Below, in pieces: positions 23,104 through 30,550 of a stretch of 32,152 bases of DNA. The translations under genes were made by a program, and so were the position numbers. This DNA comes from Methanobrevibacter sp. (lineage in GTDB: Archaea > Methanobacteriota > Methanobacteria > Methanobacteriales > Methanobacteriaceae), in contig NZ_JAFQXT010000041.1 in the NCBI RefSeq assembly GCF_017406825.1, positions 1 through 32,152 of the forward strand. Direction: 5' to 3'. Each line of letters opens with the position of its first letter. Positions within the stretch are counted from its first letter, which is position 1. Below the pieces are notes generated by a model. The model made no database searches. It worked only from the letters and a program-made list of their open reading frames with translations, and had not been told where the DNA came from.

Positions 23104-24615
23104 ATTCATTCTCTTTTTGGCAACTTCCCTTACATATTCGTTTTCATCATTGATGGAGATTTCCTTTAAGACCTTCTTGCTTGCTATTTTTTTGACCGCC
23201 GCTTCACGAACTCTCCATTCCTCTTCGTTTCTTGCGATTTCTGTCAGGAGTTTCTGGTCCCTGATTAGGGAAACCGCACGGACGGAAATGTTTACTGATA
23301 TTTTCTGTTCATAAATCTTGAACAAGCATTTTTCAACCTTGATTTTGTTCAATGCCTTGAGTGAGAATTCCTCATCCTCATTGGCAAGGACTATGCGTAT
23401 CAATGTTTCCAAATCATTGATGTTAGGAAGGGTTGCCTTTCTTACGGAATCTATTTTTGCGTTTTTGAGGATGTCTATGAAATTTTTCTCCTGGCTTATA
23501 TGCTTCAGCGCCTCATTTGCAACATCCTCATGTGTTGAATTGATTGCAATGTATGTGAAATCGTCTTCACCGGTGATTGCCGGATTTGCAACCGCATGGT
23601 TTCTTACGAACTGGTCCTCATCCTCAAGGGCTATTCTGACCAGTTCATCAGCATCGGTGATGTTTTTAACTGCAATCTGGCGAACGAACCTGTCATTGTC
23701 GGAAGAAATGACCTCGAGCAATACATTTTCATCTGTGATTTTTTTAACAGCTTCACTTCTTACAATCTTGTCGGAATCGTTGAGGGCAATCTGCTTGAGC
23801 AGCGATTCATCATCAATCTTTTGAACAAGGTCAAGTCTTACGTCGGCCTTGTGTGAATTCAAGGCAATTTCCTGAAGTATGTCCAAATCATCAATCCTGT
23901 CGAAGATGACGGACCTTATCTTGGCGTTGTCCTCATTCAGGGCAATGCTTGCAAGGGTTTCGTCGTTTTCAATCTTTCTGACGGCAGCCATCTTTACCGC
24001 TTCATCCTTATCTTCAATGACCACCCTTTTAAGGACATCATCATCCCTGAATGAGTCCTTTTCAACGCACTGCTTTCTGATGGATTTGTCCTTGGCCTCG
24101 AAGACCAGGTCATAGAGCACCTCCGGACTGTCTATTTTTTCGACGCATGCATTGCGGTACCTTTTGTCCTGGGCATCGGTGGCTATCCATTTGAGGGTTT
24201 CCTCATCAGTTACCTTTTCAAATATCTCATCGACCTGAGGGTTTTTCTTGGTGTTTATTACAACTTCGGCAATTGACTTGTTGTTTTCGCCAAGCCTTTC
24301 CCATGCAAAGCTTCTGACATCAAAAAACTGTGAGTTTTCGGCCGCATCGCGAAGCAGCCTTTCGTCCTTTACCTTATTGATTGCAATCAGCCTTATCGCC
24401 CTGTCCTTGATTGTTTTGGATAAGTCAAGGGCAACATACTGGTCGGTGATCTGGTCGGCTGCCGCCGCCCTTTCATACCTGTCCTTGCTGTTGGTGGCTA
24501 TGTCCTTCAACAAAAGCTGGTCCTCATCAATTTCCAAATCATCTGGAATTACGGCCTTTTCAGGTGATTTTTGTTTTTTGTCATCGTTTTTCTTGAATCT
24601 GTCAAATAATCCCAT
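23098..24615 (-). CDS. HEAT-like (PBS-lyase/LRV type) repeat protein
   Basis: The protein has 505 residues. After a charged N-terminus (MGLFDRFKKNDDKKQK) nearly the whole length is built from helical repeats of about 22-26 residues. The pattern is D-x-x-x-L-x-x-I-A-x-x-(D/S)-x-x-x-x-V-R-x-x-A-V-x-K-I, for example LKQIALNDSDKIVRSEAVKKI and LVRIALEDEDQFVRNHAVANP. Such solenoids are protein- or nucleic-acid-binding scaffolds. No catalytic domain or membrane segment is seen. The N-terminal MGLFDRFKK-type start is also found on membrane-peripheral proteins. It begins one base after the stop of the RNase H-like gene, so the two are co-translated and may form a complex. Confidence 0.82.
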   Translation of the reverse strand: MGLFDRFKKNDDKKQKSPEKAVIPDDLEIDEDQLLLKDIATNSKDRYERAAAADQITDQYVALDLSKTIKDRAIRLIAINKVKDERLLRDAAENSQFFDVRSFAWERLGENNKSIAEVVINTKKNPQVDEIFEKVTDEETLKWIATDAQDKRYRNACVEKIDSPEVLYDLVFEAKDKSIRKQCVEKDSFRDDDVLKRVVIEDKDEAVKMAAVRKIENDETLASIALNEDNAKIRSVIFDRIDDLDILQEIALNSHKADVRLDLVQKIDDESLLKQIALNDSDKIVRSEAVKKITDENVLLEVISSDNDRFVRQIAVKNITDADELVRIALEDEDQFVRNHAVANPAITGEDDFTYIAINSTHEDVANEALKHISQEKNFIDILKNAKIDSVRKATLPNINDLETLIRIVLANEDEEFSLKALNKIKVEKCLFKIYEQKISVNISVRAVSLIRDQKLLTEIARNEEEWRVREAAVKKIASKKVLKEISINDENEYVREVAKKRMNL

Positions 24616-24616
24616 G

Positions 24617-25663
24617 CTAATTTACATCCCTATACATTTTATCCAAAAAGCTTGCAAGCGAAATGATGTCCTGTGCATTGTGCTCAATTATAGGCACGAC
24701 CGGTCCTATGTTGTCCTTCTGCAGATATGTGTCCCAGTATCCCGGAATATACTGGCCTGGAACATCGCCTTCACGTTCGATTCCGAACATTTCCCTTTCT
24801 ATCGTCTGGAGTTGGCAGTTCGGCAGCTGTTCACCCCAGAGGCTTTTTGCAAAATACATCAGGTCAAGGTGCGCCAAATCAAGGTCGGCGTCTATCCTGT
24901 TGTATCTGCATCTGTTTTTGATGAAGGGAACGTCGAATGTCTTTCCGTTGAAGGTGACATGGACTGAGTCCTCATCCAGGTGAGCGAGATATGCATCGAT
25001 TATGCTTGCCTCTTCTGCGTAATCCCTCAGGAAGTACTGTGAGGCTATGATCTTGTCTCCTTTTATTTCCGCCACCCCAATCAGTATTATGGGAACATTG
25101 GAAAGGCCCTTTGTCTCGATGTCCATGAACTTGAAGTTTTCCACATCAGTCATGCTGATGCTTTTCAGTATGTTGTATCTGCATTCGCGAGTGTATCTGT
25201 TTGTGTCCAAAAGGTCCATTATTTCACAATAGCTCAAACCGTCGATTCTGTCGAGAAACTTTGCGGCCAAATCGCAATACATGTCATGATTCATTAGCGA
25301 TTCTATTGTTTCGAAGCCCAGGTTTTTAAGGTTCTGCTCTGTTTTAGGACCTATTTTTGGAAGAAGCTTCAGATTATGGTTTATCTGATTTCTGAAGTTA
25401 TTGTCCTCTATTGAAAAGTCTGTCCTCTCGGTTTTGGTAATCTTCAATACGTCTCCATATGATGTTGAGCATTCCCTGCAGTCCATTACATCCTTCAGGG
25501 ATTTTCCTTCATATTCCGTCAATAGCTTTTCCTTTAAATCGCCGTAATATGACGATGACAGTTTTCTTGCCCTGTCCTTCGCTTCTTCAGACGGGTTTGA
25601 AGAGCTTATTGAGTTTGATAAGGCCTTTTGGAGATAATTTTCAAAATCATAATCTTGTGTCAT
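24617..25663 (-). CDS. RNase H-like (YprB/DnaQ-type) exonuclease
   Basis: The protein has 348 residues. The C-terminal ~170 residues form a DEDD-type exonuclease: FMDIETKGL (179-187, D181 and E183), VTFNGKTFDVPFI (236-248, D244) and IEHNAQDIISLA (326-337, H328 and D332), matching the YprB family. A helix-hairpin-helix-like segment LLPKIGPKTEQNLKNLGFE (100-118) precedes it and could bind DNA. CRECS (62-66) is an incomplete metal motif. YprB-like domains occur alone or fused to helicases; the substrate here is unknown. A TATA box 29 bases before the ATG suggests a leaderless mRNA. The HEAT-like gene follows immediately. Confidence 0.88.
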   Translation of the reverse strand: MTQDYDFENYLQKALSNSISSSNPSEEAKDRARKLSSSYYGDLKEKLLTEYEGKSLKDVMDCRECSTSYGDVLKITKTERTDFSIEDNNFRNQINHNLKLLPKIGPKTEQNLKNLGFETIESLMNHDMYCDLAAKFLDRIDGLSYCEIMDLLDTNRYTRECRYNILKSISMTDVENFKFMDIETKGLSNVPIILIGVAEIKGDKIIASQYFLRDYAEEASIIDAYLAHLDEDSVHVTFNGKTFDVPFIKNRCRYNRIDADLDLAHLDLMYFAKSLWGEQLPNCQLQTIEREMFGIEREGDVPGQYIPGYWDTYLQKDNIGPVVPIIEHNAQDIISLASFLDKMYRDVN

Positions 25664-25688
25664 TCAATTTAACTTTATTAATTATGAG

Positions 25689-25696
25689 ATATAAAA
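25689..25696 (-). promoter_or_regulatory. TATA box for the exonuclease operon
   Basis: GTTTTATATCT on the minus strand places TTTATAT-type bases about 29 bases before the ATG at 25663. This fits a leaderless or nearly leaderless message. Confidence 0.5.
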
Positions 25697-25740
25697 CTTT
25701 TTAATAAAGTACAATTGAATTTTTATAAAATACAATAACA

Positions 25741-25748
25741 TTTATATA
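25741..25748 (+). promoter_or_regulatory. Consensus TATA box for structured RNA
   Basis: TTTATATA is identical to the methanogen stable-RNA promoter consensus. Its spacing predicts transcription start near 25770-25773, exactly where the first hairpin begins. No coding frame starts nearby downstream. Confidence 0.6.
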
Positions 25749-25770
25749 TTGCTAAAACCAAATAATATAT

Positions 25771-25887
25771 TAGGCTACATAGTAGCCAGAGAGATAGATT
25801 AAACAGCCAAATTTAAAATTCATTTCTCTAAAGCCTGTTAGGTAGTTTCCAACAACTACCTAACCATCCCAAATTTTAACTTTTTTT
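25771..25887 (+). ncRNA. Candidate structured small RNA, about 115 nt
   Basis: The 295-base gap between genes holds a strong TATA box, then two perfect hairpins. Hairpin 1 is GGCTAC-ATA-GTAGCC (25773-25787). Hairpin 2 has 11-bp arms GTTAGGTAGTT (25837-25847) and AACTACCTAAC (25854-25864). Between them AGAGA (25788-25792) can pair with TCTCT (25825-25829). A T7 run at 25881-25887 marks the likely end. An alternative pairing, AGGCT (25772-25776) with AGCCT (25832-25836), would break hairpin 1. No C/D box, H/ACA box or known riboswitch pattern was recognised. It may be an independent RNA or a leader of the membrane-protein gene at 25959, though the T-run and a separate TATA-like site before that gene favour independence. 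Confidence 0.55.
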
Positions 25888-25958
25888 AGATAACTAGTAA
25901 AGTATTTAATCTTTTCAAACCAAAAATATAATCAGTTATAAAAATTCAAGGTTTAAAA

Positions 25959-26342
25959 ATGAAACTGAAACTAACGATTATCTATGGAGTACTAATCTGG
26001 ATTATCACATCCGCTCTCACAAACATATTCAATCCTATTTTCACTTCAAATATTCCTCATCTCAATATTATCGCACCGATAATCACCATCATCGTAACAG
26101 GATTTTTCGGAATACTGTATATCAGAAGCATTGAAACAAACGAGGTTGTTGAAGGAGTCATAGGCGGAATGATGTTTGTCATAATAGATATCATCCTAGA
26201 CTACATATTTTTCATTTTACCTAACGGATACTACATTATCATGAACAACTATCCTTTACATATAATCTCAACAAGCATAATCACACTGTTCATTACAACA
26301 TTCTTAGGATACTTGGCGCAGATGACAATTGACTTGAAATAG
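25959..26342 (+). CDS. Small four-helix membrane protein
   Basis: The protein has 127 residues with four hydrophobic segments (about 5-22, 37-55, 66-87, 101-122). Short loops include SIETNEVVEG and LPNGYY. No family is recognised with confidence. AAGGTT lies about five bases before the ATG, and AAAATATAATC at about 25922-25932 is a likely TATA box. Its stop overlaps the ribosome site of the phosphopantoate ligase gene, so the two are co-expressed. A link to pantothenate transport would be speculative. Confidence 0.72.
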   Translation: MKLKLTIIYGVLIWIITSALTNIFNPIFTSNIPHLNIIAPIITIIVTGFFGILYIRSIETNEVVEGVIGGMMFVIIDIILDYIFFILPNGYYIIMNNYPLHIISTSIITLFITTFLGYLAQMTIDLK

Positions 26343-26353
26343 GAGTGAAAAAA

Positions 26354-27091
26354 ATGATACCTAAATCACATCCACGTTACGAATCTTTACTTTTAAGAGA
26401 GAAAATGGTTAACGCCGCAAAAAAAGGCTACCTTGCCGATTCGGCCATGATAGCCCATGGAAGAGGAGAGGCATTCGACTATCTGATTGGTGAGAGAACC
26501 ACATTCCCCGCCAAAAGGGCAATGTATGTGGCCGTTGCAGCATTACTCTTATCAAATAACCCAGTATTATCAGTTAACGGAAACACAACCGCGCTCGTAT
26601 GCGATGAGATAATCGAACTTGCCCAGGAGGTAAATGCAAAAATCGAAATCAACCTGTTCTACAGGACTGACGAGCGTGTCAAGATCATATCCCAGCTGTA
26701 CAAGGACCACGGCTACAAGGATATTCTGGGCACACTGGACGACGACATAATTTACCTCAATGACATCAAAAACAGCAGGGCGACCGCCAGCAGAACAGGA
26801 ATATTTTCTGCAGACACCATATTGGTTCCGCTGGAAGATGGGGACAGGGCAGAGATATTGAAAAAAAGTGGCAAGAACATAATAACCATTGATTTGAATC
26901 CGCTTTCAAGAACTTCAAAAATGTCAGACGTGTCCATCATGGACAATATCGTTCGTGCAGTTCCATTCATGACAAAAATAGCCAAGGACCTGAAGACACA
27001 GGACAAGGCGGTTCTCCTTGAGATGGTTCATGAATTCGACAACGAAGAGAATCTAAAGGAATCCCTTCAGCAAATCAGACTTAAAGAGTGA
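26354..27091 (+). CDS. 4-phosphopantoate-beta-alanine ligase (archaeal CoA pathway)
   Basis: The protein has 245 residues from the ATG at 26354. AGGAG 8 bases upstream overlaps the previous stop, so the GTG at 26345 is inside the ribosome site and is rejected. The start MIPKSHPRYESLLLREKMV, then GYLADSAMIAHGRGEAFDYLIGE, LSNNPVLSVNGNTTAL and IDLNPLSRTSKMSDV are the signature of phosphopantothenate synthetase (formerly DUF137). It joins 4-phosphopantoate and beta-alanine using ATP, the archaeal replacement for bacterial PanC/CoaA. The next gene encodes a dephospho-CoA kinase-like protein. Confidence 0.93.
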   Translation: MIPKSHPRYESLLLREKMVNAAKKGYLADSAMIAHGRGEAFDYLIGERTTFPAKRAMYVAVAALLLSNNPVLSVNGNTTALVCDEIIELAQEVNAKIEINLFYRTDERVKIISQLYKDHGYKDILGTLDDDIIYLNDIKNSRATASRTGIFSADTILVPLEDGDRAEILKKSGKNIITIDLNPLSRTSKMSDVSIMDNIVRAVPFMTKIAKDLKTQDKAVLLEMVHEFDNEENLKESLQQIRLKE

Positions 27092-27096
27092 ATAAA

Positions 27097-27636
27097 ATGA
27101 GAGTAATGGGAATATCAGGTTTACCGGGTTCAGGAAAGGGATTGGTTTCAGAAATCGCCTCCAAGAAAGGAGCCATAATAGTGAGTATGGGAGACATCAT
27201 ACGTGAAGAGGCCAAAAAAAGAGGCGAGTCCACAAAAGAAACCGCCCAAAACTTAAGAATCGAATTCGGAGAGTATATCGTTTCCGAGCTGACCATCAGA
27301 AAAATAAAAAAACTGCTTGATGAGGGATGTGAAAGCAGCATCATCGTTGAAGGCATCAGAAGCCCTCATGAAGTGAACATGTTCAAGAACAACTTTGAGG
27401 ACTTCATCATCCTGTCCATTTTCGCAAATCCTGCAATACGTTTTGAAAGATTGAAAAAAAGGATGCGCGAAGACGACTCCGATGATTTGAATGAATTCAA
27501 AAAAAGAGATCAGATGGAATTGGATTTCGGAATAGGCAACGTCATTTCACTTTCAGACAGGATAATAATAAACGAAAGCGATTTGGACAGCTACACCCAA
27601 AAGATAAATGAGTTTTTTGATGAAATCAATCTATAA
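27097..27636 (+). CDS. UPF0200-type P-loop kinase, CoaE-like
   Basis: The protein has 179 residues from the ATG at 27097; the GTG at 27088 overlaps the previous gene. GISGLPGSGKGLV (4-16) is the P-loop, MGDIIREEA (about 32-40) the substrate-side motif, VEGIRSPHEV (about 86-95) follows, and RDQMELDFGIG lies in the lid region. This matches archaeal UPF0200, an adenylate/dephospho-CoA kinase-like family. Its place five bases after phosphopantoate ligase supports a CoA-pathway role, but other archaeal enzymes for that step are known, so the substrate is open. The end overlaps the convergent dph6 by 11 bases. Confidence 0.85.
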   Translation: MRVMGISGLPGSGKGLVSEIASKKGAIIVSMGDIIREEAKKRGESTKETAQNLRIEFGEYIVSELTIRKIKKLLDEGCESSIIVEGIRSPHEVNMFKNNFEDFIILSIFANPAIRFERLKKRMREDDSDDLNEFKKRDQMELDFGIGNVISLSDRIIINESDLDSYTQKINEFFDEINL

Positions 27637-28300
27637 CAGCATCTTCGATTATGAAAACACCACTGTCAAGATGCCATTCCTTTTTATATTTTAAAATCCT
27701 TATTTTCCTTTTGAAAATAGGTCCGTCAACCGCAAGGGTTTCGGCCTCACCGCCTTCAAAGGCAATGTCCACACCGTATTTTTCATTAAGTTCAACAAGC
27801 TCGTCAATGCATTCATCGTCAATAGTGCGTCCGAGCCATGACTCGTCCAGTCCCCATGCGGCAACACCGCAGATGATTATCCTATATCCCAATGAAACTA
27901 TTTTTCTCATGTATTCAAGCTCATCCACATGCCAGTATGGTGAAATTATCTTCAATCCGACTTCACCGCCAAGCTTCTCGATTCTGGATTTTTGATAAAC
28001 TGAATACAGGGCGCCTGTGTATACTGCCTCTATGCCGCGCTTTTTCAAATCTAGAAAAGCTTCCTTCAAGTCATTAAGTTCCTCTTCCTTGATTCCATCG
28101 GTTTCAACAGTGATTATCGGGATTTCAAGCGCCTGTGAGAGCAGGTCGGTTATATGGATGTTCGGTACATGGAACATGTATGATTCGTCATTTTTGGATT
28201 TGACGGAAAGAAGATATCTGACATCCTCTTTCGCATCCAAAGCGGCGTGAAGGGCCATGGTGCTGTCCTTACCGCCTGAAAATAAAACTGCAACATCCAT
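27626..28300 (-). CDS. dph6: Diphthine-ammonia ligase (Dph6 type)
   Basis: The protein has 224 residues. FSGGKDSTMAL (7-17) is the PP-loop ATP-pyrophosphatase motif. Downstream GIEAVYTGALYS, PYWH, GYRIIICGVAAWGLDESWLG and FEGGEAETLAVDGPIF are typical of the ATP-dependent ligase that makes diphthamide, the modified histidine of elongation factor 2, from diphthine and ammonia. Length matches archaeal members. It starts one base after the stop of the membrane protein gene upstream, so they are coupled. Confidence 0.92.
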   Translation of the reverse strand: MDVAVLFSGGKDSTMALHAALDAKEDVRYLLSVKSKNDESYMFHVPNIHITDLLSQALEIPIITVETDGIKEEELNDLKEAFLDLKKRGIEAVYTGALYSVYQKSRIEKLGGEVGLKIISPYWHVDELEYMRKIVSLGYRIIICGVAAWGLDESWLGRTIDDECIDELVELNEKYGVDIAFEGGEAETLAVDGPIFKRKIRILKYKKEWHLDSGVFIIEDAVID

Positions 28301-28301
28301 A

Positions 28302-29105
28302 TTATCTTTTTCGTTTGGTTTCCATGAACTTCTTAAATCTTCTGTATGCCGGAATAACGGAATCTATATAGACTCCAATCAAAGCGACAACGACGCTGAA
28401 CCCTCCGCAGACCAATATGAATTGCCAGTCCGGAATCATTGTTGCGTTAATGGCATCCATACTGTTCTGGACAGGTCCCTCCATTTTGCTTGCAACTATG
28501 CCCTCATCCAGAAGGGCCTGATTGAAATCATCAATTTTTGATGAGTCAACAACTAAAACCGCTTTGATTTGAGCATAGGAAATTGTACCTCCATAAACCA
28601 GTTTGTACCAGTCTGAAAATGTTTTCAATGCTTCGGATGAGGTATAATTCTCTTCAAGCTGAATGATGAGCTCATTTGAAGTTACAGTATAATTCTTATA
28701 ATGGGAGTCGATATTTCCAAGCACATAATTGAAATATTCCCTCTCCACAGGTTTGAATGTCCACATCGGTATCGTAATCGAAGTTTCATCAAAAGATCTG
28801 AAACCGTCCATGCCTGACAGTTTGTCCCTCAACTGATTGGTATCTATTGATGATGATATATCCAAATACAAAGTTTCCTCATTGTTGGGCATGTTTTTCT
28901 CAACAATACTTGCGACTTCGGGCAGTTCATCATATATAGGCTCCAAAAAGAACGCTCCTCCGATACAGCCTATCAAGAATGCCACACCGAGCACCAGAAG
29001 AACTTCCCGTTTAGGCATGTACTGTCTCAACATTCCTATTGAGAAAACAAAAACCATCATTACAATAAATAAAACAATGTAAATTATCGTTGTAATAATA
29101 TCCAT
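28302..29105 (-). CDS. Membrane protein with large external domain
   Basis: The protein has 267 residues from the ATG at 29105; an upstream TTG start is possible. Two hydrophobic helices (about 3-26 and 35-55) are followed by an external domain (about 56-220) and a third helix (about 229-248), then a basic cytoplasmic tail (RFKKFMETKRKR). The external part has repeated beta-alpha patterns around LYLDISSSIDTNQLRDKLSG and IKAVLVVDSSKIDDFNQALL, like ferredoxin-fold domains. No family was recognised. It is co-transcribed with dph6 and lies after the pilin gene. Methanogen-specific conservation is suspected but not shown. Confidence 0.72.
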   Translation of the reverse strand: MDIITTIIYIVLFIVMMVFVFSIGMLRQYMPKREVLLVLGVAFLIGCIGGAFFLEPIYDELPEVASIVEKNMPNNEETLYLDISSSIDTNQLRDKLSGMDGFRSFDETSITIPMWTFKPVEREYFNYVLGNIDSHYKNYTVTSNELIIQLEENYTSSEALKTFSDWYKLVYGGTISYAQIKAVLVVDSSKIDDFNQALLDEGIVASKMEGPVQNSMDAINATMIPDWQFILVCGGFSVVVALIGVYIDSVIPAYRRFKKFMETKRKR

Positions 29106-29154
29106 AAAGTCACACGCCAATAAACTATTATGGATTAATATTTAAACGTGATAA

Positions 29155-29589
29155 TTAAAATAACTTTGTATATATCACCATGCTTTCACTGCCCGTTGGC
29201 CATTCGACAACAACAGTGTTTTCACCCCTGCTTAATTGGATGAATGATTCTTTAAGTTTAGAGGCATGATTTATTTTTATCCGCTTGTATGTGCCGTCTT
29301 TGAGTCTTAAATCTGATGATAGGGAATCTTCATCGACATTTACCCTAATGCTTTTCTGGCTTGTGACGTGTATGGTATGCCTTGATCCCTGGCCTTCGCC
29401 GTAAACCTGCATTATGGCCCGGGAAATTTCGGCCAGGTTCGATTTGACCTCAATGGCATCCGATACGTCCAGCGTGCTTTCAACGCTTTTTTCGGCCATG
29501 GGAAGTGTGAATGCAATCAGAAGAATGAGGGATATCGAGAATATGAGAATGTATTCCAATGAAACCTGTCCCCTGTTTTCCCTCATCAT
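29155..29589 (-). CDS. Class III signal-peptide (type IV pilin-like) protein
   Basis: The protein has 144 residues. The start MMRENRGQVSLEYILIFSI shows the archaeal class III signal: a short charged N-terminus, cleavage expected before the Gln of QVSLEYIL, and a hydrophobic helix (about 12-31) that drives filament assembly. The mature domain of about 110 residues is beta-rich (TIHVTSQKSIRVNVDED, NTVVVEWPTG). Its start overlaps the stop of the prepilin peptidase gene by four bases (ATGA), a direct enzyme-substrate pairing. GGTGAT abuts the first ATG, so the second Met may be the true start (29586). Probably a minor pilin or adhesion filament subunit. Confidence 0.88.
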   Translation of the reverse strand: MMRENRGQVSLEYILIFSISLILLIAFTLPMAEKSVESTLDVSDAIEVKSNLAEISRAIMQVYGEGQGSRHTIHVTSQKSIRVNVDEDSLSSDLRLKDGTYKRIKINHASKLKESFIQLSRGENTVVVEWPTGSESMVIYTKLF

Positions 29590-30455
29590 ATCACCAGCAT
29601 CATGTTTTTTGTCAGAATCATCATGATGTCTCCATAAAATACCGCTATGAGAAGTCCTATGGATATTGCCGGAGCGAATGGATAGGATATCTTAACCGAA
29701 ATCGCGTCTCCAATGTATCCCTGGGCACTCATCACCTTTATCAGCGTCATGTCCTTTTCTGTTATTCCTCCTGCACTCATGGATTTGAAATAATACCTGA
29801 AATCGTCATCCCCCCCGCTTTCATATACCTCCAGGTTTCCATCCGTCTCAGTGATCAGCTCGATGATGTGCTCGTCATTGAAATAGCAGTTGTTTACAAT
29901 GTTTCCCTCATGCAGGTCCTTTACAGGTATTGTTCTGTTTAGTGTCGAGTGGATGAGTTCCTTGAGGTTTTCGATGTTGAAAAGGAGTATCAGAAATGCG
30001 GGATGGCTCTTGAAGGTTTCATTCCTAATGACAAGATATATCAGAAATGCTAGAAGGAATGGAAATGAAACCAGGATGCTGTTTACTACCACGCTAAACG
30101 CGAAGGGGTATACTGATAATAGAGGAAAAATATTTAAAAAGTCGACATTTAGTCCGAAAGGTATTACTGTGGCAATAGCTGTGAACAGCTTTACATCACC
30201 ACCACCCCACATTTTTAATTTCCATAACATATAAGTTATGATGTAAGTAAGAAGCATTGAAATAATTGAAGCTAAAATGAATTTAATGTTAGTTGAAATT
30301 ATTGACAAAATCATGTTTGAGGCAAGGCCGAAAAACAGCAGGGAGAATGTCAGCTTGTCGGGGACAAAATTATATCTGACATCGAAAATTGCAGCTAAAA
30401 TCGAAAACAATATTGTTACAAGTATTTGAATTAGGAATAAGGTACTGAAAGTCAT
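29586..30455 (-). CDS. Prepilin peptidase (A24/EppA-like)
   Basis: The protein has 289 residues and is polytopic, with hydrophobic segments across the first ~145 residues and one at about 260-285. AAIFDVRYNFVPD (first catalytic Asp, about 25) and MWGGGDVKLF (GxGD, about 82-91) are the two aspartates of type IV prepilin peptidases. An extra soluble region (about 150-255) precedes the last helix, longer than in FlaK and like EppA-type enzymes for class III signals. It is co-transcribed with the pilin-like gene. A TATA box 27 bases before the ATG suggests a leaderless message. Confidence 0.9.
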   Translation of the reverse strand: MTFSTLFLIQILVTILFSILAAIFDVRYNFVPDKLTFSLLFFGLASNMILSIISTNIKFILASIISMLLTYIITYMLWKLKMWGGGDVKLFTAIATVIPFGLNVDFLNIFPLLSVYPFAFSVVVNSILVSFPFLLAFLIYLVIRNETFKSHPAFLILLFNIENLKELIHSTLNRTIPVKDLHEGNIVNNCYFNDEHIIELITETDGNLEVYESGGDDDFRYYFKSMSAGGITEKDMTLIKVMSAQGYIGDAISVKISYPFAPAISIGLLIAVFYGDIMMILTKNMMLVI

Positions 30456-30476
30456 GATAATAACATTAAACTTTCA

Positions 30477-30487
30477 GATATATTAAT
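30477..30487 (-). promoter_or_regulatory. TATA box for the prepilin peptidase operon
   Basis: ATTAATATATC on the minus strand is centred about 27 bases before the ATG at 30455. This is leaderless spacing, and no Shine-Dalgarno is visible. Confidence 0.5.
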
Positions 30488-30537
30488 TAGATAGAAAGCA
30501 AGCTGGCAAAATTGTTTTCAAAATATAAAAATGGAAT

Positions 30538-30544
30538 AAAAAAA
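30538..30544 (-). terminator. U-tract terminator of pyrG
   Basis: A run of seven T on the minus strand lies about seven bases after the pyrG stop. It has no strong hairpin. Confidence 0.45.
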
Positions 30545-30550
30545 GAGAAG

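Noticed and set aside
24248..24967. Long plus-strand frame of 239 codons across the HEAT-like and exonuclease genes
   Set aside because: Antisense to two well-supported genes and without family motifs; an artefact of codon bias.
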